Virus record (IMG/VR): IMGVR_UViG_3300001450_000008
Span: 1 to 26,750 of that record
Length of the DNA stretch: 26,750 nt
Reading direction: 5' to 3' (one strand)
Origin: a virus
Part shown: piece after piece, positions 1 to 8,900 of the stretch
How positions within the stretch are numbered: position 1 is the stretch's first letter
Layout of the letters: each line of letters starts with the position of its first letter
Notes under the pieces: generated by a model
What the model was told of the DNA's origin: nothing
The model's database searches: none
What the model saw: the letters and a program-made list of their open reading frames with translations, nothing else
Position numbers and translations under genes: made by a program

Positions 1-97
1 CTATAATATCATCATCATTCTTCCAGTCTTCTTTTAGAACTGTCCACATACTTTTACAGAACTTCCTAACGTTACTCATAATCATTAGGTCACACAT
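1..97 (-). CDS. Small hypothetical protein, 5' part (continues across the circular junction)
   Basis: A minus-strand frame opens at ATG 97 (further in-frame ATGs at 85 and 79) and runs off the left edge without a stop. If base 1 is joined to base 26750, the frame continues as IIGMYSDKDEAKGIEYQ and stops at 26704, giving 41-47 residues. The upstream gene ends at 100, only 2 nt before ATG 97, so this is the second gene of a minus-strand operon. The product is small and charged, with a Trp-containing N-terminal part. No family is recognised. Confidence 0.55.
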   Translation of the reverse strand, partial: MCDLMIMSNVRKFCKSMWTVLKEDWKNDDDII

Positions 98-99
98 AA

Positions 100-573
100 T
101 TAATCACTATCCATATCTTCTTCCTTGTCCTTACCCATCATGGCGTCAAGGAATGAACGTCTTTTTTCGCCCTTGACTTGGTAGGAACGTTCAATCTTGT
201 TTCTTGCAATCTTATCTATGAGTGTACTTTGTGCTGAGCCGTTTTCTCTTATACTCTCTGAGGATTTGGAATCTATTGAATACTGGTATGCGATAACCAG
301 TTCCTTGATTTGTTCAGACAGTGCTGTGGCTTTTCGTCTGGACATAAAGTTAAAGCACTGTGTAGATAAATTCTGAAAGTTTTCCAGTTCCAGTACGAAT
401 CTTGCGAGGTGAGGCGAGGCTACGATTAACGTCTTGTAGTATAATGACTTTGGGTCAATGACCAAAGACTTTTCAAAGGTTCCGTCCTCTTGTGGGACTT
501 GCTCTATGCGTTGAACTGACTGAACCAGTACGTCAACTAAGTCCTTGTGTTCAGGTTCGCTTTGTGGAATCAT
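100..573 (-). CDS. Hypothetical protein, first gene of the minus-strand operon
   Basis: This encodes 157 residues, mostly predicted helical, with a basic patch (KIERSYQVKGEKRRSF) near the C terminus followed by an acidic end (DKEEDMDSD). There is no signal peptide, membrane segment or recognised motif. The ATG at 573 lies about 30 nt downstream of a TTTAAA element (601-606), which suits a leaderless or near-leaderless archaeal transcript. It heads a run of six minus-strand genes that continues through the window ends to about 25802. Function unknown; a cytoplasmic or DNA-associated accessory role is only a guess. Confidence 0.7.
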   Translation of the reverse strand: MIPQSEPEHKDLVDVLVQSVQRIEQVPQEDGTFEKSLVIDPKSLYYKTLIVASPHLARFVLELENFQNLSTQCFNFMSRRKATALSEQIKELVIAYQYSIDSKSSESIRENGSAQSTLIDKIARNKIERSYQVKGEKRRSFLDAMMGKDKEEDMDSD

Positions 574-600
574 AGCCCTGTATGTTGTGGTTACTATAAC

Positions 601-606
601 TTTAAA
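601..606. promoter_or_regulatory. Shared bidirectional TATA-like element
   Basis: The palindrome TTTAAA lies between divergent genes. Its centre is about 30 nt from the minus-strand ATG at 573 and about 25 nt from the plus-strand GTG at 629, both at the usual archaeal TATA-to-start distance. One element may serve both directions. Confidence 0.45.
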
Positions 607-628
607 AACATAATGGTTTTTGAATTAA

Positions 629-784
629 GTGTTGGGAAAATCTAAAAAATACCATAGGGAATATTCTAAAAAGTATAGGGAAGCCGATAAGGAAATCTCT
701 AAAAAGTATAGGGCGTTAGGTGTCACTGGAAGTTTTTCAGCGTTTAGAAAACAAGAGAAAAAGAATAAAAAGTCATTGATATAA
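629..784 (+). CDS. Small Lys/Arg-rich protein with SKKYR repeats
   Basis: GTG 629 (or TTG 632) opens a 51-residue frame ending at TAA 782-784. The product is strongly basic and repeats the motif SKKYxRE/SKKYRE/SKKYRA three times in its first half, followed by a short linker and a Lys-rich end. Composition suggests nucleic-acid binding. The non-ATG start is supported by a TATA-like TTTAAA about 25 nt upstream, the spacing expected for a leaderless transcript. No homologue is recognised. A spurious frame in AT-rich DNA is the alternative, but the internal repeat at codon level favours coding. Confidence 0.45.
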   Translation: MLGKSKKYHREYSKKYREADKEISKKYRALGVTGSFSAFRKQEKKNKKSLI

Positions 785-800
785 TTAAGTTTGAATGGTG

Positions 801-841
801 TCGCCCTCACTGTTCCCCCTATCCTTTACGGGATAGGGCGA
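801..841 (+). promoter_or_regulatory. Two mutually exclusive hairpins upstream of the 878 gene
   Basis: CCCTATCC (817-824) pairs with GGATAGGG (831-838) around a 6-nt loop. TCGCCCT (801-807) can instead pair with AGGGCGA (835-841). The two stems share bases 835-838, so only one can form. They sit between the small basic gene and the next promoter. Possible roles are termination of the first transcript or a protein-binding dyad; there is no T-run directly after them. Confidence 0.4.
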
Positions 842-846
842 TAATA

Positions 847-853
847 TTATATA
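847..853 (+). promoter_or_regulatory. TATA box for the 878 gene
   Basis: TTATATA is centred 28 nt before ATG 878, with no Shine-Dalgarno-like sequence between them. This fits a leaderless transcript starting the structural gene cluster. Confidence 0.55.
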
Positions 854-877
854 GATAATTTCTGATGTAAAGTTAAG

Positions 878-1888
878 ATGGGCGTTTTACATGGTAGAGA
901 TTTACTTTCACCTAAATGGATAACTGCAATTATTTCTGACGCTTCACACAGGGTACATTTTGTTCCGATCAAACATACTATCGGTGACTACTTTATCACA
1001 GATATTGACGGTGACGTTTATGCCTTCAAGATTGACGGCAGAAGAATATTACAATACAGAGAGTCAATGGTCAAGACATTTAGAATATTACAGTATGACA
1101 TTACCCATCACTTGCCGTTAAGTTCTGACGGCAAGGAACTGGAAATAATATTAGAGTTAAACAAGCTTCCAAAGGTTGACGGTATGTTGGCAAACATATT
1201 CAAGATACTTGGTTCAAAGGAACGTGACGACTTTGTATCACACAAGTTGTCTGAACTGATTGACAAGATTCAAGGCTATGAGAAAGTTCAGGCACAGACT
1301 GAACTTAACGAAAGATACTCAAAGGAAGCCATGAATATGATTAACTATCTAGATCACTTGGACGTAAGGGAAATCGTTACACCGTTAAAGAAGGTGTCAG
1401 AATTTATTCAGGAAGACCTTATTGCAACAGACCCTAAATTCATGGGTACGGTTGTATCATCATATCAAAGAACCGACATGGAACACAAGAAAGTAACCAA
1501 TACCCCTATCGCTTCCAAACAGGCATGGATTAAGTTCGTTGCTATCTTTATGGCTATCGGCATGGTAGGTGCAATAGGCTACATTGTATATGACGGTGGA
1601 CACCTTGACTCTATGCTGGGTGGTATGTCAGTGCCATCACTAGGTCAGATTGATGATCAGACTGTCATGTCAAAATACCCTGACGCTGAAAGTCTTAGAA
1701 TAGCAGTTGACTCAGGCGAGGTTGATTATGACAAGTTGTCCTCAGTTGCACAAAGCATAGTAGATGAACACAGGGAAGCAAACCCGATAATCATAATGCC
1801 TGATCCTGAACCACCAGTAGAACCAGTTCAACCTGAAGAAGAAATAGAACCAGTATTAATTGAAGTTGAACCTATCGAACAACCTTAA
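878..1888 (+). CDS. Single-pass membrane protein with large cytoplasmic domain and Pro/Glu-rich tail
   Basis: This encodes 336 residues. The first ~215 have no signal peptide and form a mixed alpha/beta then helical region. One membrane helix follows at about residues 219-240 (FVAIFMAIGMVGAIGYIVY). The C-terminal ~95 residues end in a Pro/Glu/Val-rich low-complexity tail. With a charged N-terminal domain and no signal peptide, the N terminus is probably inside the cell or virion and the tail outside. It is the first gene of a run of membrane-protein genes up to the giant surface protein, which suggests a virion or assembly role. The start is set by the TATA box at 847-853 (leaderless). Family not recognised. 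Confidence 0.75.
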   Translation: MGVLHGRDLLSPKWITAIISDASHRVHFVPIKHTIGDYFITDIDGDVYAFKIDGRRILQYRESMVKTFRILQYDITHHLPLSSDGKELEIILELNKLPKVDGMLANIFKILGSKERDDFVSHKLSELIDKIQGYEKVQAQTELNERYSKEAMNMINYLDHLDVREIVTPLKKVSEFIQEDLIATDPKFMGTVVSSYQRTDMEHKKVTNTPIASKQAWIKFVAIFMAIGMVGAIGYIVYDGGHLDSMLGGMSVPSLGQIDDQTVMSKYPDAESLRIAVDSGEVDYDKLSSVAQSIVDEHREANPIIIMPDPEPPVEPVQPEEEIEPVLIEVEPIEQP

Positions 1889-1906
1889 TACTAGAACGGC
1901 TGATGA

Positions 1907-2332
1907 TTGAATGTGTACTGGTATATAATATTGGCAATACTGGCAGTATCTTTTGTATCTAATGAAGCCTATGCACAAAGCACAGTAACTATTATCGGTG
2001 ACGAATCACTTCAGCCATGCTTTATGAACATGACGGCTGGTGCTGAGATGTGGAACAACTGTGGGGCTAACGAGGATTACTTGGACTTTGCACTAATGCC
2101 GTTTGAATACGTCACTGGTGGTTATTTCTCTATGATACTTGTTACTATCTTTATTATTATGGCTTACATAAAATATCACAACGTACTATATCCAATTCTC
2201 ATTGGTCTGTTATTCCTTCCAATAAGTTACACCTTCTTCCCAGATACTTTCTTGGTGTATGCAGTTACATTGGTTGCCGTAGCATTTACTGGACTGATTG
2301 CAACTATGGTTATTTGGCGTACAAGAAACTAA
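1907..2332 (+). CDS. Secreted-type small membrane protein with C-terminal membrane spans
   Basis: This encodes 141 residues starting at TTG 1907 (GTG 1913 is an in-frame alternative). A signal peptide of about 24 residues ends at AYAQ. A short ectodomain with two Cys (CFMNMTAGAEMWNNC) follows, then three hydrophobic spans at about 69-86, 93-110 and 113-135, ending with the basic tail WRTRN. This order (signal, ectodomain, terminal spans, Arg tail) is also seen in the 2998 giant protein and the 11745 protein. An envelope component is the likely role. Family not recognised. Confidence 0.7.
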   Translation: MNVYWYIILAILAVSFVSNEAYAQSTVTIIGDESLQPCFMNMTAGAEMWNNCGANEDYLDFALMPFEYVTGGYFSMILVTIFIIMAYIKYHNVLYPILIGLLFLPISYTFFPDTFLVYAVTLVAVAFTGLIATMVIWRTRN

Positions 2333-2357
2333 TCCACGCCTAGAGTTTACTTTAACA

Positions 2358-2364
2358 TTATATA
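2358..2364 (+). promoter_or_regulatory. Strong TATA box for the capsid-protein candidate
   Basis: TTATATA is centred about 29 nt before ATG 2390, with no ribosome-binding motif. A dedicated strong promoter inside a gene cluster is typical of a highly expressed virion protein. Confidence 0.6.
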
Positions 2365-2389
2365 CTAGAATTATTTGAGAGTAATCAAT

Positions 2390-2656
2390 ATGGTCGAGAA
2401 TAACATTATGGCTTTAGTTGGTGCCTTCATTGGTATCGCCATACTATTAGGAATCGGTACACAAATCTTAGGCAACTCAGTTCAAGATTGTACTAACCTC
2501 TCAGATTATGACGCAACAGCAAACGCAGTCCAAACAGGTTGGTCTGCTCAATGTGAAGCAAACAATTCACAAACTCAAAATGCATACGCACTTTTGATAA
2601 TTGTGTTAATTGTGATTGCAGCCGTTGTAATTTTGACAGTAGTCAAGATGTTATAA
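2390..2656 (+). CDS. Two-span small membrane protein, candidate major capsid protein
   Basis: This encodes 88 residues: a hydrophobic helix at about 6-28 (IMALVGAFIGIAILLGIGTQ), a polar Asn/Gln/Thr-rich loop with two Cys, and a second helix at about 66-87 ending in Lys. Two helices joined by a polar loop in fewer than 100 residues matches the general plan of major capsid proteins of archaeal spindle-shaped viruses (fuselloviruses and relatives). This is likeness of architecture, not proven homology. ATG 2390 is preferred to the upstream TTG 2375 because the TATA box lies 29 nt before it. A T-run follows the gene, so it can form a single-gene transcript. The alternative is a minor membrane protein of a pleomorphic virus. 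Confidence 0.7.
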   Translation: MVENNIMALVGAFIGIAILLGIGTQILGNSVQDCTNLSDYDATANAVQTGWSAQCEANNSQTQNAYALLIIVLIVIAAVVILTVVKML

Positions 2657-2673
2657 GCCTAAAAAACTTATAC

Positions 2674-2686
2674 GCTTTACTTTTTT
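2674..2686 (+). terminator. T-rich terminator after the capsid-protein candidate
   Basis: A short T-rich stretch ending in six consecutive T (2681-2686) lies about 20 nt after the stop codon. T-runs of this kind are typical archaeal termination signals. No clear hairpin precedes it. Confidence 0.45.
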
Positions 2687-2725
2687 AAATAACTTTAATA
2701 ACTACACCCCACACTTTTAGTTAGC

Positions 2726-2995
2726 ATGAGTAGCCTTATCTTTCTAGGATTTTCGGTTATACTTTTTATAATTTCCTATGGTGTCATGTTTACCATAGCA
2801 CCAATGATACTTGGTTCTGTGTTCACAGTCATGGAAAACAATCTGACTAACGGTTCAATGACACAGGAATGGATTGATATGTATAATCAGACCAAAGAAA
2901 CTACACAGTATTTGATACCATTGATTCCAAGTATAGGTATATTCATTCTAGTTATCAAAGTCTTAATGGTAGCAAGTGCTAGAGGACGGGATTAA
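2726..2995 (+). CDS. Two-span small membrane protein
   Basis: This encodes 89 residues with hydrophobic helices at about 3-35 and 63-82, separated by a polar loop (about 36-62), ending in the basic tail ARGRD. It resembles the preceding capsid-protein candidate in size and plan but is not obviously similar in sequence, so it may be a minor capsid or envelope protein. A TATA-like CTTTAATAAC (2693-2702) lies about 28 nt before the ATG. The stop is 2 nt before the ATG of the giant surface-protein gene, so the two are probably co-transcribed and perhaps translationally coupled. Confidence 0.7.
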   Translation: MSSLIFLGFSVILFIISYGVMFTIAPMILGSVFTVMENNLTNGSMTQEWIDMYNQTKETTQYLIPLIPSIGIFILVIKVLMVASARGRD

Positions 2996-2997
2996 TA

Positions 2998-5900
2998 ATG
3001 CGTACGGAAATTGCAATTATCTCAGCACTAGCTTTAGTCTTAACAATGCCAGTTGCCTTTGCACAAGTAGTAGAAACACAAGGACAAAACTATGACCTCG
3101 TTGAGGATTACTTTATCGGTGAAGCAATTTGGAACTCGCACCCCGAAAGAATAATGGACAATGGCTGGAAGAATTATGCACTGACAAACACTGGTGAGAA
3201 AGTTATCTTCAATACCAATTCTGTTGGTTCATTTGTCTTTGATAAGAACAGTTGTAGTTATTCAATCTATGAAAACGGTTACAACGGTCAGCAAGTTATA
3301 CCAAGTGTCAGTGCAGTTGCAAGTTATCTTGACAATGGTCAATGGTCTAACCTACCAGTAAATGATGAAGCCTGTACTGTCAAAGTAACTGAGTATGAAA
3401 ACGGTGTCTTTCTTACTTCAACTAAAGTAATCACAGAAGATATTACACAAGATGTTTTTATTTCATACACTGGAACCACTCAGAATTTTTATTCCAATTC
3501 AACTAACGCAAACTTTAACCTAGTTCAGTTTTCCAACGGAACAAATCAGGGGTATCTCAACGGTGAAACTGTAACAGTAAACTCAGTTGAAGTAGAAAAG
3601 TTCGTACAAGAACTTGACTTGAATATCCATAAAGGATTCAAAGAAACTTTCAAGGTTTGGAATGACGGTGATCAGCCATTAGGGATAAGTCAAACAATTC
3701 ATTCAGGGGACTCAATAACCATTGGTGAAACTGTAATTGATATTGCACAACTAAACGGACAAAGTTTTGACAGGCAATATATCATAGACAACGAAGCAGA
3801 AATCCTAGCCATTACTGATAGCGTGAACTATGACTTTGATACTGGTATTGAAAGTCTAACCAACGTGAACATAATCTTTGAAGATAATACATACAAAGTC
3901 AACATGGATTATGCCGATGGTGGGTTTGTAGGTTATCTCGAAATTGATCCTACGTTTACAGCCACAGCAACTACACAACAAAGAATAATCACAAGTACAA
4001 CAGGTAATTATGATACCAATGATTGTACAATGGACGGAAGTGAAGTTCCATCTTACAGTTCAAATGCTGAGTCAAAATATAACTACATGAGCCATGAGGG
4101 TAATGGTAACGGTGTATGTGCCATGCCAATGTGGGAATATGATATATCAAGTATTCCAAATGATGTTGTAATTAATGATGTAGATGTAGTATATGATATT
4201 GTAGCAACAAGTGAGATAAGTAATCTTAACGGACTGGACTTTATCACTTCTGATGAACAAATAGGTGCAACAAGTGGTACAACATTAAAAACCCAATTTG
4301 AAGAAATGGTATCAAACCCTACATATTTACTAGAAACCAATTTATCAACTGGAACTGGACTTACTGCACAATTAGGAACTTCTGCTAACTCGGATATACA
4401 ATCCTCATTATCACAGGGCTGGTTTACAATCGTCACTAGAATGAACCCATTTGACAATCACCCAAACGATTCTGCTATGATACAACTTAACAATGTAGAG
4501 TTACAAGTTACCTATGCTATTGCAATAGCACCAACGGTAGCACCTACTGGTCTATCAACTGTAACTGGTATTCCATTAGAACTGGACTGGACTGGCATAC
4601 CAACTTCAGGTGACGGTGGCAGTTCAATCACAGGGTATAACGTGTATAGATCACTCAATGAGTTTGCATATCAAGAACTGCCAAACAGTTCAGGTTCAGA
4701 CAGTCAGTTAACATTTACTGACAACGAGTTTTTGATTCATGGATTTGAAACTGTATCAACACCACTCACACATACTGATCAAGGTTGGGATGGCTATCTA
4801 GATTGGAACAATCATAAAATGGCTATTTACATAACAGCCAATTCGGAATTGGTGGGAAAACAAATAACAGAAGTATCATTTTGGATGAAGAACTCAGGTT
4901 CAGGTGGTAGTGCCGATATTGTTGTTTATGATGATAGCAACACCATAGTAGCAGACATGGGAAGTGTCACTGCCAGTCAACTAACTTCGTCATATACGAA
5001 ACAGACGTTTAATTCTGATTCGGTTACATTAGGAGCTGATTATAAAATTTCTATAAATAAGATTACAGGTTCTGGAAGTAATTTCATTAAAGTTGCTGGA
5101 AGCAGTGCAGATTCTTATGACGGAACTAACACATACATGTCACAAACAGATGTCTTAAATTGGAATACTAATTCAGAAGATTTAGATTTTGAAATACTGT
5201 ATAGCACTATTGGACTTACAGACAAGTCAGCCAACAGTATAACAGTAGGTACTGTTGCTGGTGGAGTGTTACTAGCAGAACAAACACAACTAGACAATGA
5301 TGATCAATTAAATTCAAACACGATTGAGGATTGGGGAATTGTAGTCGGTGCTGGTAGTCCGATGGTAGGGGAAGATATTGTTCAAGTTGACTTTTACGGA
5401 AAAAGATACCAGCTATCAGGCTACAACCAAATGTGTGAGTTTGAAGTATTAGATTCCAGTGATTCTGCAAAGTATGAACATTCATTTCTATGTGAGGATA
5501 AATTTACTACAACTGCACAATGGGTATCTTTTGATTTAGCAACACCGACAACAATTTCGGCAGGGGATAGAATTGTAATACATTCCGAACAAGGTGGTGC
5601 AACAAATTATCTTAACCTTTGGGAAGCAACAAGCGATGTTGACTCAGGCGTTCATGTAGCTCAGGGTGATCATGGTGCATGGAATGATGATACAGGTAGA
5701 GATCCAGCATACAAAGTATATTCTGCAAATACAGTGGGTACTTCAACAACTGGTATCATTGATACAGCAATTCAAAATCCTAATTTAGCATATACTGACA
5801 GCAACCTACCTGACAACACTGACGACCTAACCATTGGTGGCTGGGTAAAACTTGATGCACCACCAGCATTAACATTTGAAGATAATTTTGATTCTGATAA

Positions 5901-8900
5901 TTGGACACATGGTGGTGCAAATAGTGTTACAAGTGGATTGTTAGACTGGGGAATAAGAACAAATGATAAATCTACTTTTGATTTAGGTACTGTATCTGAT
6001 GATAAATGGGTATTACAATTCAAGTGGACTATTGATTCCATAACAAGAACCTCAATAACTGACTTTGGTTGGTTTGGAATCTCAGATTCAACAGGTGGTA
6101 AAGGTACTTCACAAGACTTTGTAGGTTTTACTTATAATCCATATAATAGCTACCCATACGACCTACAATTACAAAACATAGATGGTACTGCACTAAGTCT
6201 AGGAACTGGAAATTCTGCTGGATCAGCATATTCAGTAGCACAAGGAACATGGTCAAATGGCGACACATATTATTATGAGTTGGTAAGAGATGGAACAACC
6301 TTATCGCTTAAAGTATTTTCAGATGAATATGTAACACAAGTTGGTTCAACAATATCAAAGACGATTGGAAGTGAGTCAGGATTAAGGTATCTAATTCAAG
6401 CTGGGGATAATACTAGATCAGATACTCAATCAGGACATATGGAGGGATCGATTGATCTGTTAAAATTTTACAACGGTGTAACTTCTTCTACTGGAATACC
6501 TGAATTTGAACCGTCAAAACTTCTCGGACTCAATGATGTGACATTCAATGTCGGAGCTACAACTGCAAGTGTAGGTTCAGTTACATCTACTGAACAAACC
6601 ACTTCTAATAGTGACGGTACTTCAAGTCTTGGTGGTAGTGGTGGTTCTAATGTAAAAGTTGGTGCTAAATTTAATACTGGACACGACATAATCGGAAAAC
6701 CTATTTCATCAATAACAATTAAAACTGCAACTTATGGTTCCCCAACTGGTACAGCATATCTTAAAATTTATGATTCATCTTTGAATCTTATTGCAACATC
6801 TACTAATGGGTTAGATGTTACAACAATGAACGGTGATCCACAAATGTCATTTATTGAACATGAGTTTGAGTTTTCCCCTACTGTTACTTTTGCTGACGGT
6901 TACATAATTTCTTATGAAGGTGCAAGTGCAAGTAATAATAACGAGGTAAACGTTCAGGCTTCAAACGTTGGAACTGACGCAAGTAATACGGAATTTGGCT
7001 GGTATCAATCCAGTTGGTCATGGCAATCAGGCAGGGATATGTGGCTCTCATATAGTTTTGCTTCACCAATCATTTCAGCCACAGGTCTTACAGATAACAC
7101 AAGTACGGCACAGCACTACGCTGTAACAAGGGACTCATCTAATCTTTGGACTCTATATCAGAATGGTGCTTCGGTAGCAACTGCAACGGACTCAACAAGT
7201 TTGGGTGCTAACAGTGGTACAGTTTCACTATCCCCTGACGGAACTATCAACGGTGCAACAACTGGACAAACTGGAAAGATAGGTAGCTCAATGTCATTTG
7301 ACCAAAGTAACGATTACATTGATTCAGGTTCTACTCAATTATTATCATCAACAATATCTGCATTGACTACAAATGTTTGGATAAAACCTGACGGTTCTGC
7401 TACAACTGGTGGTCAATATACTTTTGGTATATCCCCAAATGACGGTAATACAAATAACTTTTTCACAACAATGGTTCAAGCAGTAGGTTCAGGTAATGGA
7501 TTCTTTGTAACTGCTGGATCTAATTCAAACCAATGTTATTCTGATGGTAATGCTGGTACTAACTGGAATACTTCTGACTGGTTTATGGTTACTATGGTCT
7601 TTGACGGATCTCAAAGTGGAACTGACAGATTAAAGATGTATGTTAATGGTGTTGAAGAGGGAAGTGTAGGTGGTTCATGTCCAAGTAGTGTGAGTTATAA
7701 TTCTTATTTATCCATAGGTAGGCAGGGTACAAGTGGTCAGCCTTACTTTGGTGGACAACTTGACGAGGGTAGTATTTGGGAAACTGCATTAAGTCAAAGT
7801 CAGATTACAGCATTATACAATTCAGGTAGTGGAACTACCAACGTACCAACAACTGATCTAAAAGCACATTTTGATTTTGATGATACAGGTTCGACATTAA
7901 CCAATGAATACAATTCTGTATCTGATTACACAACAAACATCTCAGGATCACTTGACGAGTTCTTCATAAACTCAGATGCACTTACTTCAACTGAGATAGA
8001 CAACATCTATGACAGGGGTGGCAAAGGGACATTAGTTACAACCACAAGTGCAAGTACAACTGATTATGACGATTCCAGTGTTACAGGTGGCAACACCTAT
8101 TACTTTGCAGTAGCTGGGGTCAATGCTATTGGTGAGGGTGTTTTGTCGTCTTATACATCTGGACTGGCTGGAAGCCCACCATCTGAACCAACAAGTGTTG
8201 CAACTACAATAAGTTCACCTAACTCTAACCCACTTGACGTTACACTCTCATGGTCAGCACCGACAAACGTTGGAACTGGAACGCTAACGGGCTTTGAGAT
8301 TTATCGTGACGGCACATTACATAAAACAGTTGGATTAGTTACAAGTGATACTGACACAGTTCCGTCAGTTGGAACTTATGTTTATTCATTAAAATCATTA
8401 GCGACACATGGTAACTCAGGTTTCTCAGCAACTTCAAGTATTGACACGCCAACTGCACCCCCAGCACCTAACGCACCGACACTGGGTATAACCAGTCCGA
8501 ACCCAAGTCCGTTTGACGTAACTGTTTCTTGGTCTGCACAGTCTAACGGTGGCAGTGCAATAACTTCAACTGAAATATTCAGAAGTGCAACTGAAACTGG
8601 AACCTATTCTTCAGTCGGAACCGTAAGTGACTTGGACTTTACTGACACAGTTCCGAGTGCTGGAACTTGGTATTATAAAATTGCCAGTACAAACTTGTTA
8701 GGTTCCTCATCTCAGGGAACTTCAGCTAATATCGCAACACCAACTGTACCAAGCAGTGACAGTTCAACGACTTTGGCAATACCTGATCCTAATGCAAGTC
8801 CTAGAGGTATAACCGTATCACTGGTGGCACCAAGCAGTGACGGTGGAAGTACCGTAACTGGATATAACATTTACAGTTCTGATGATAACGTAACATTCAA

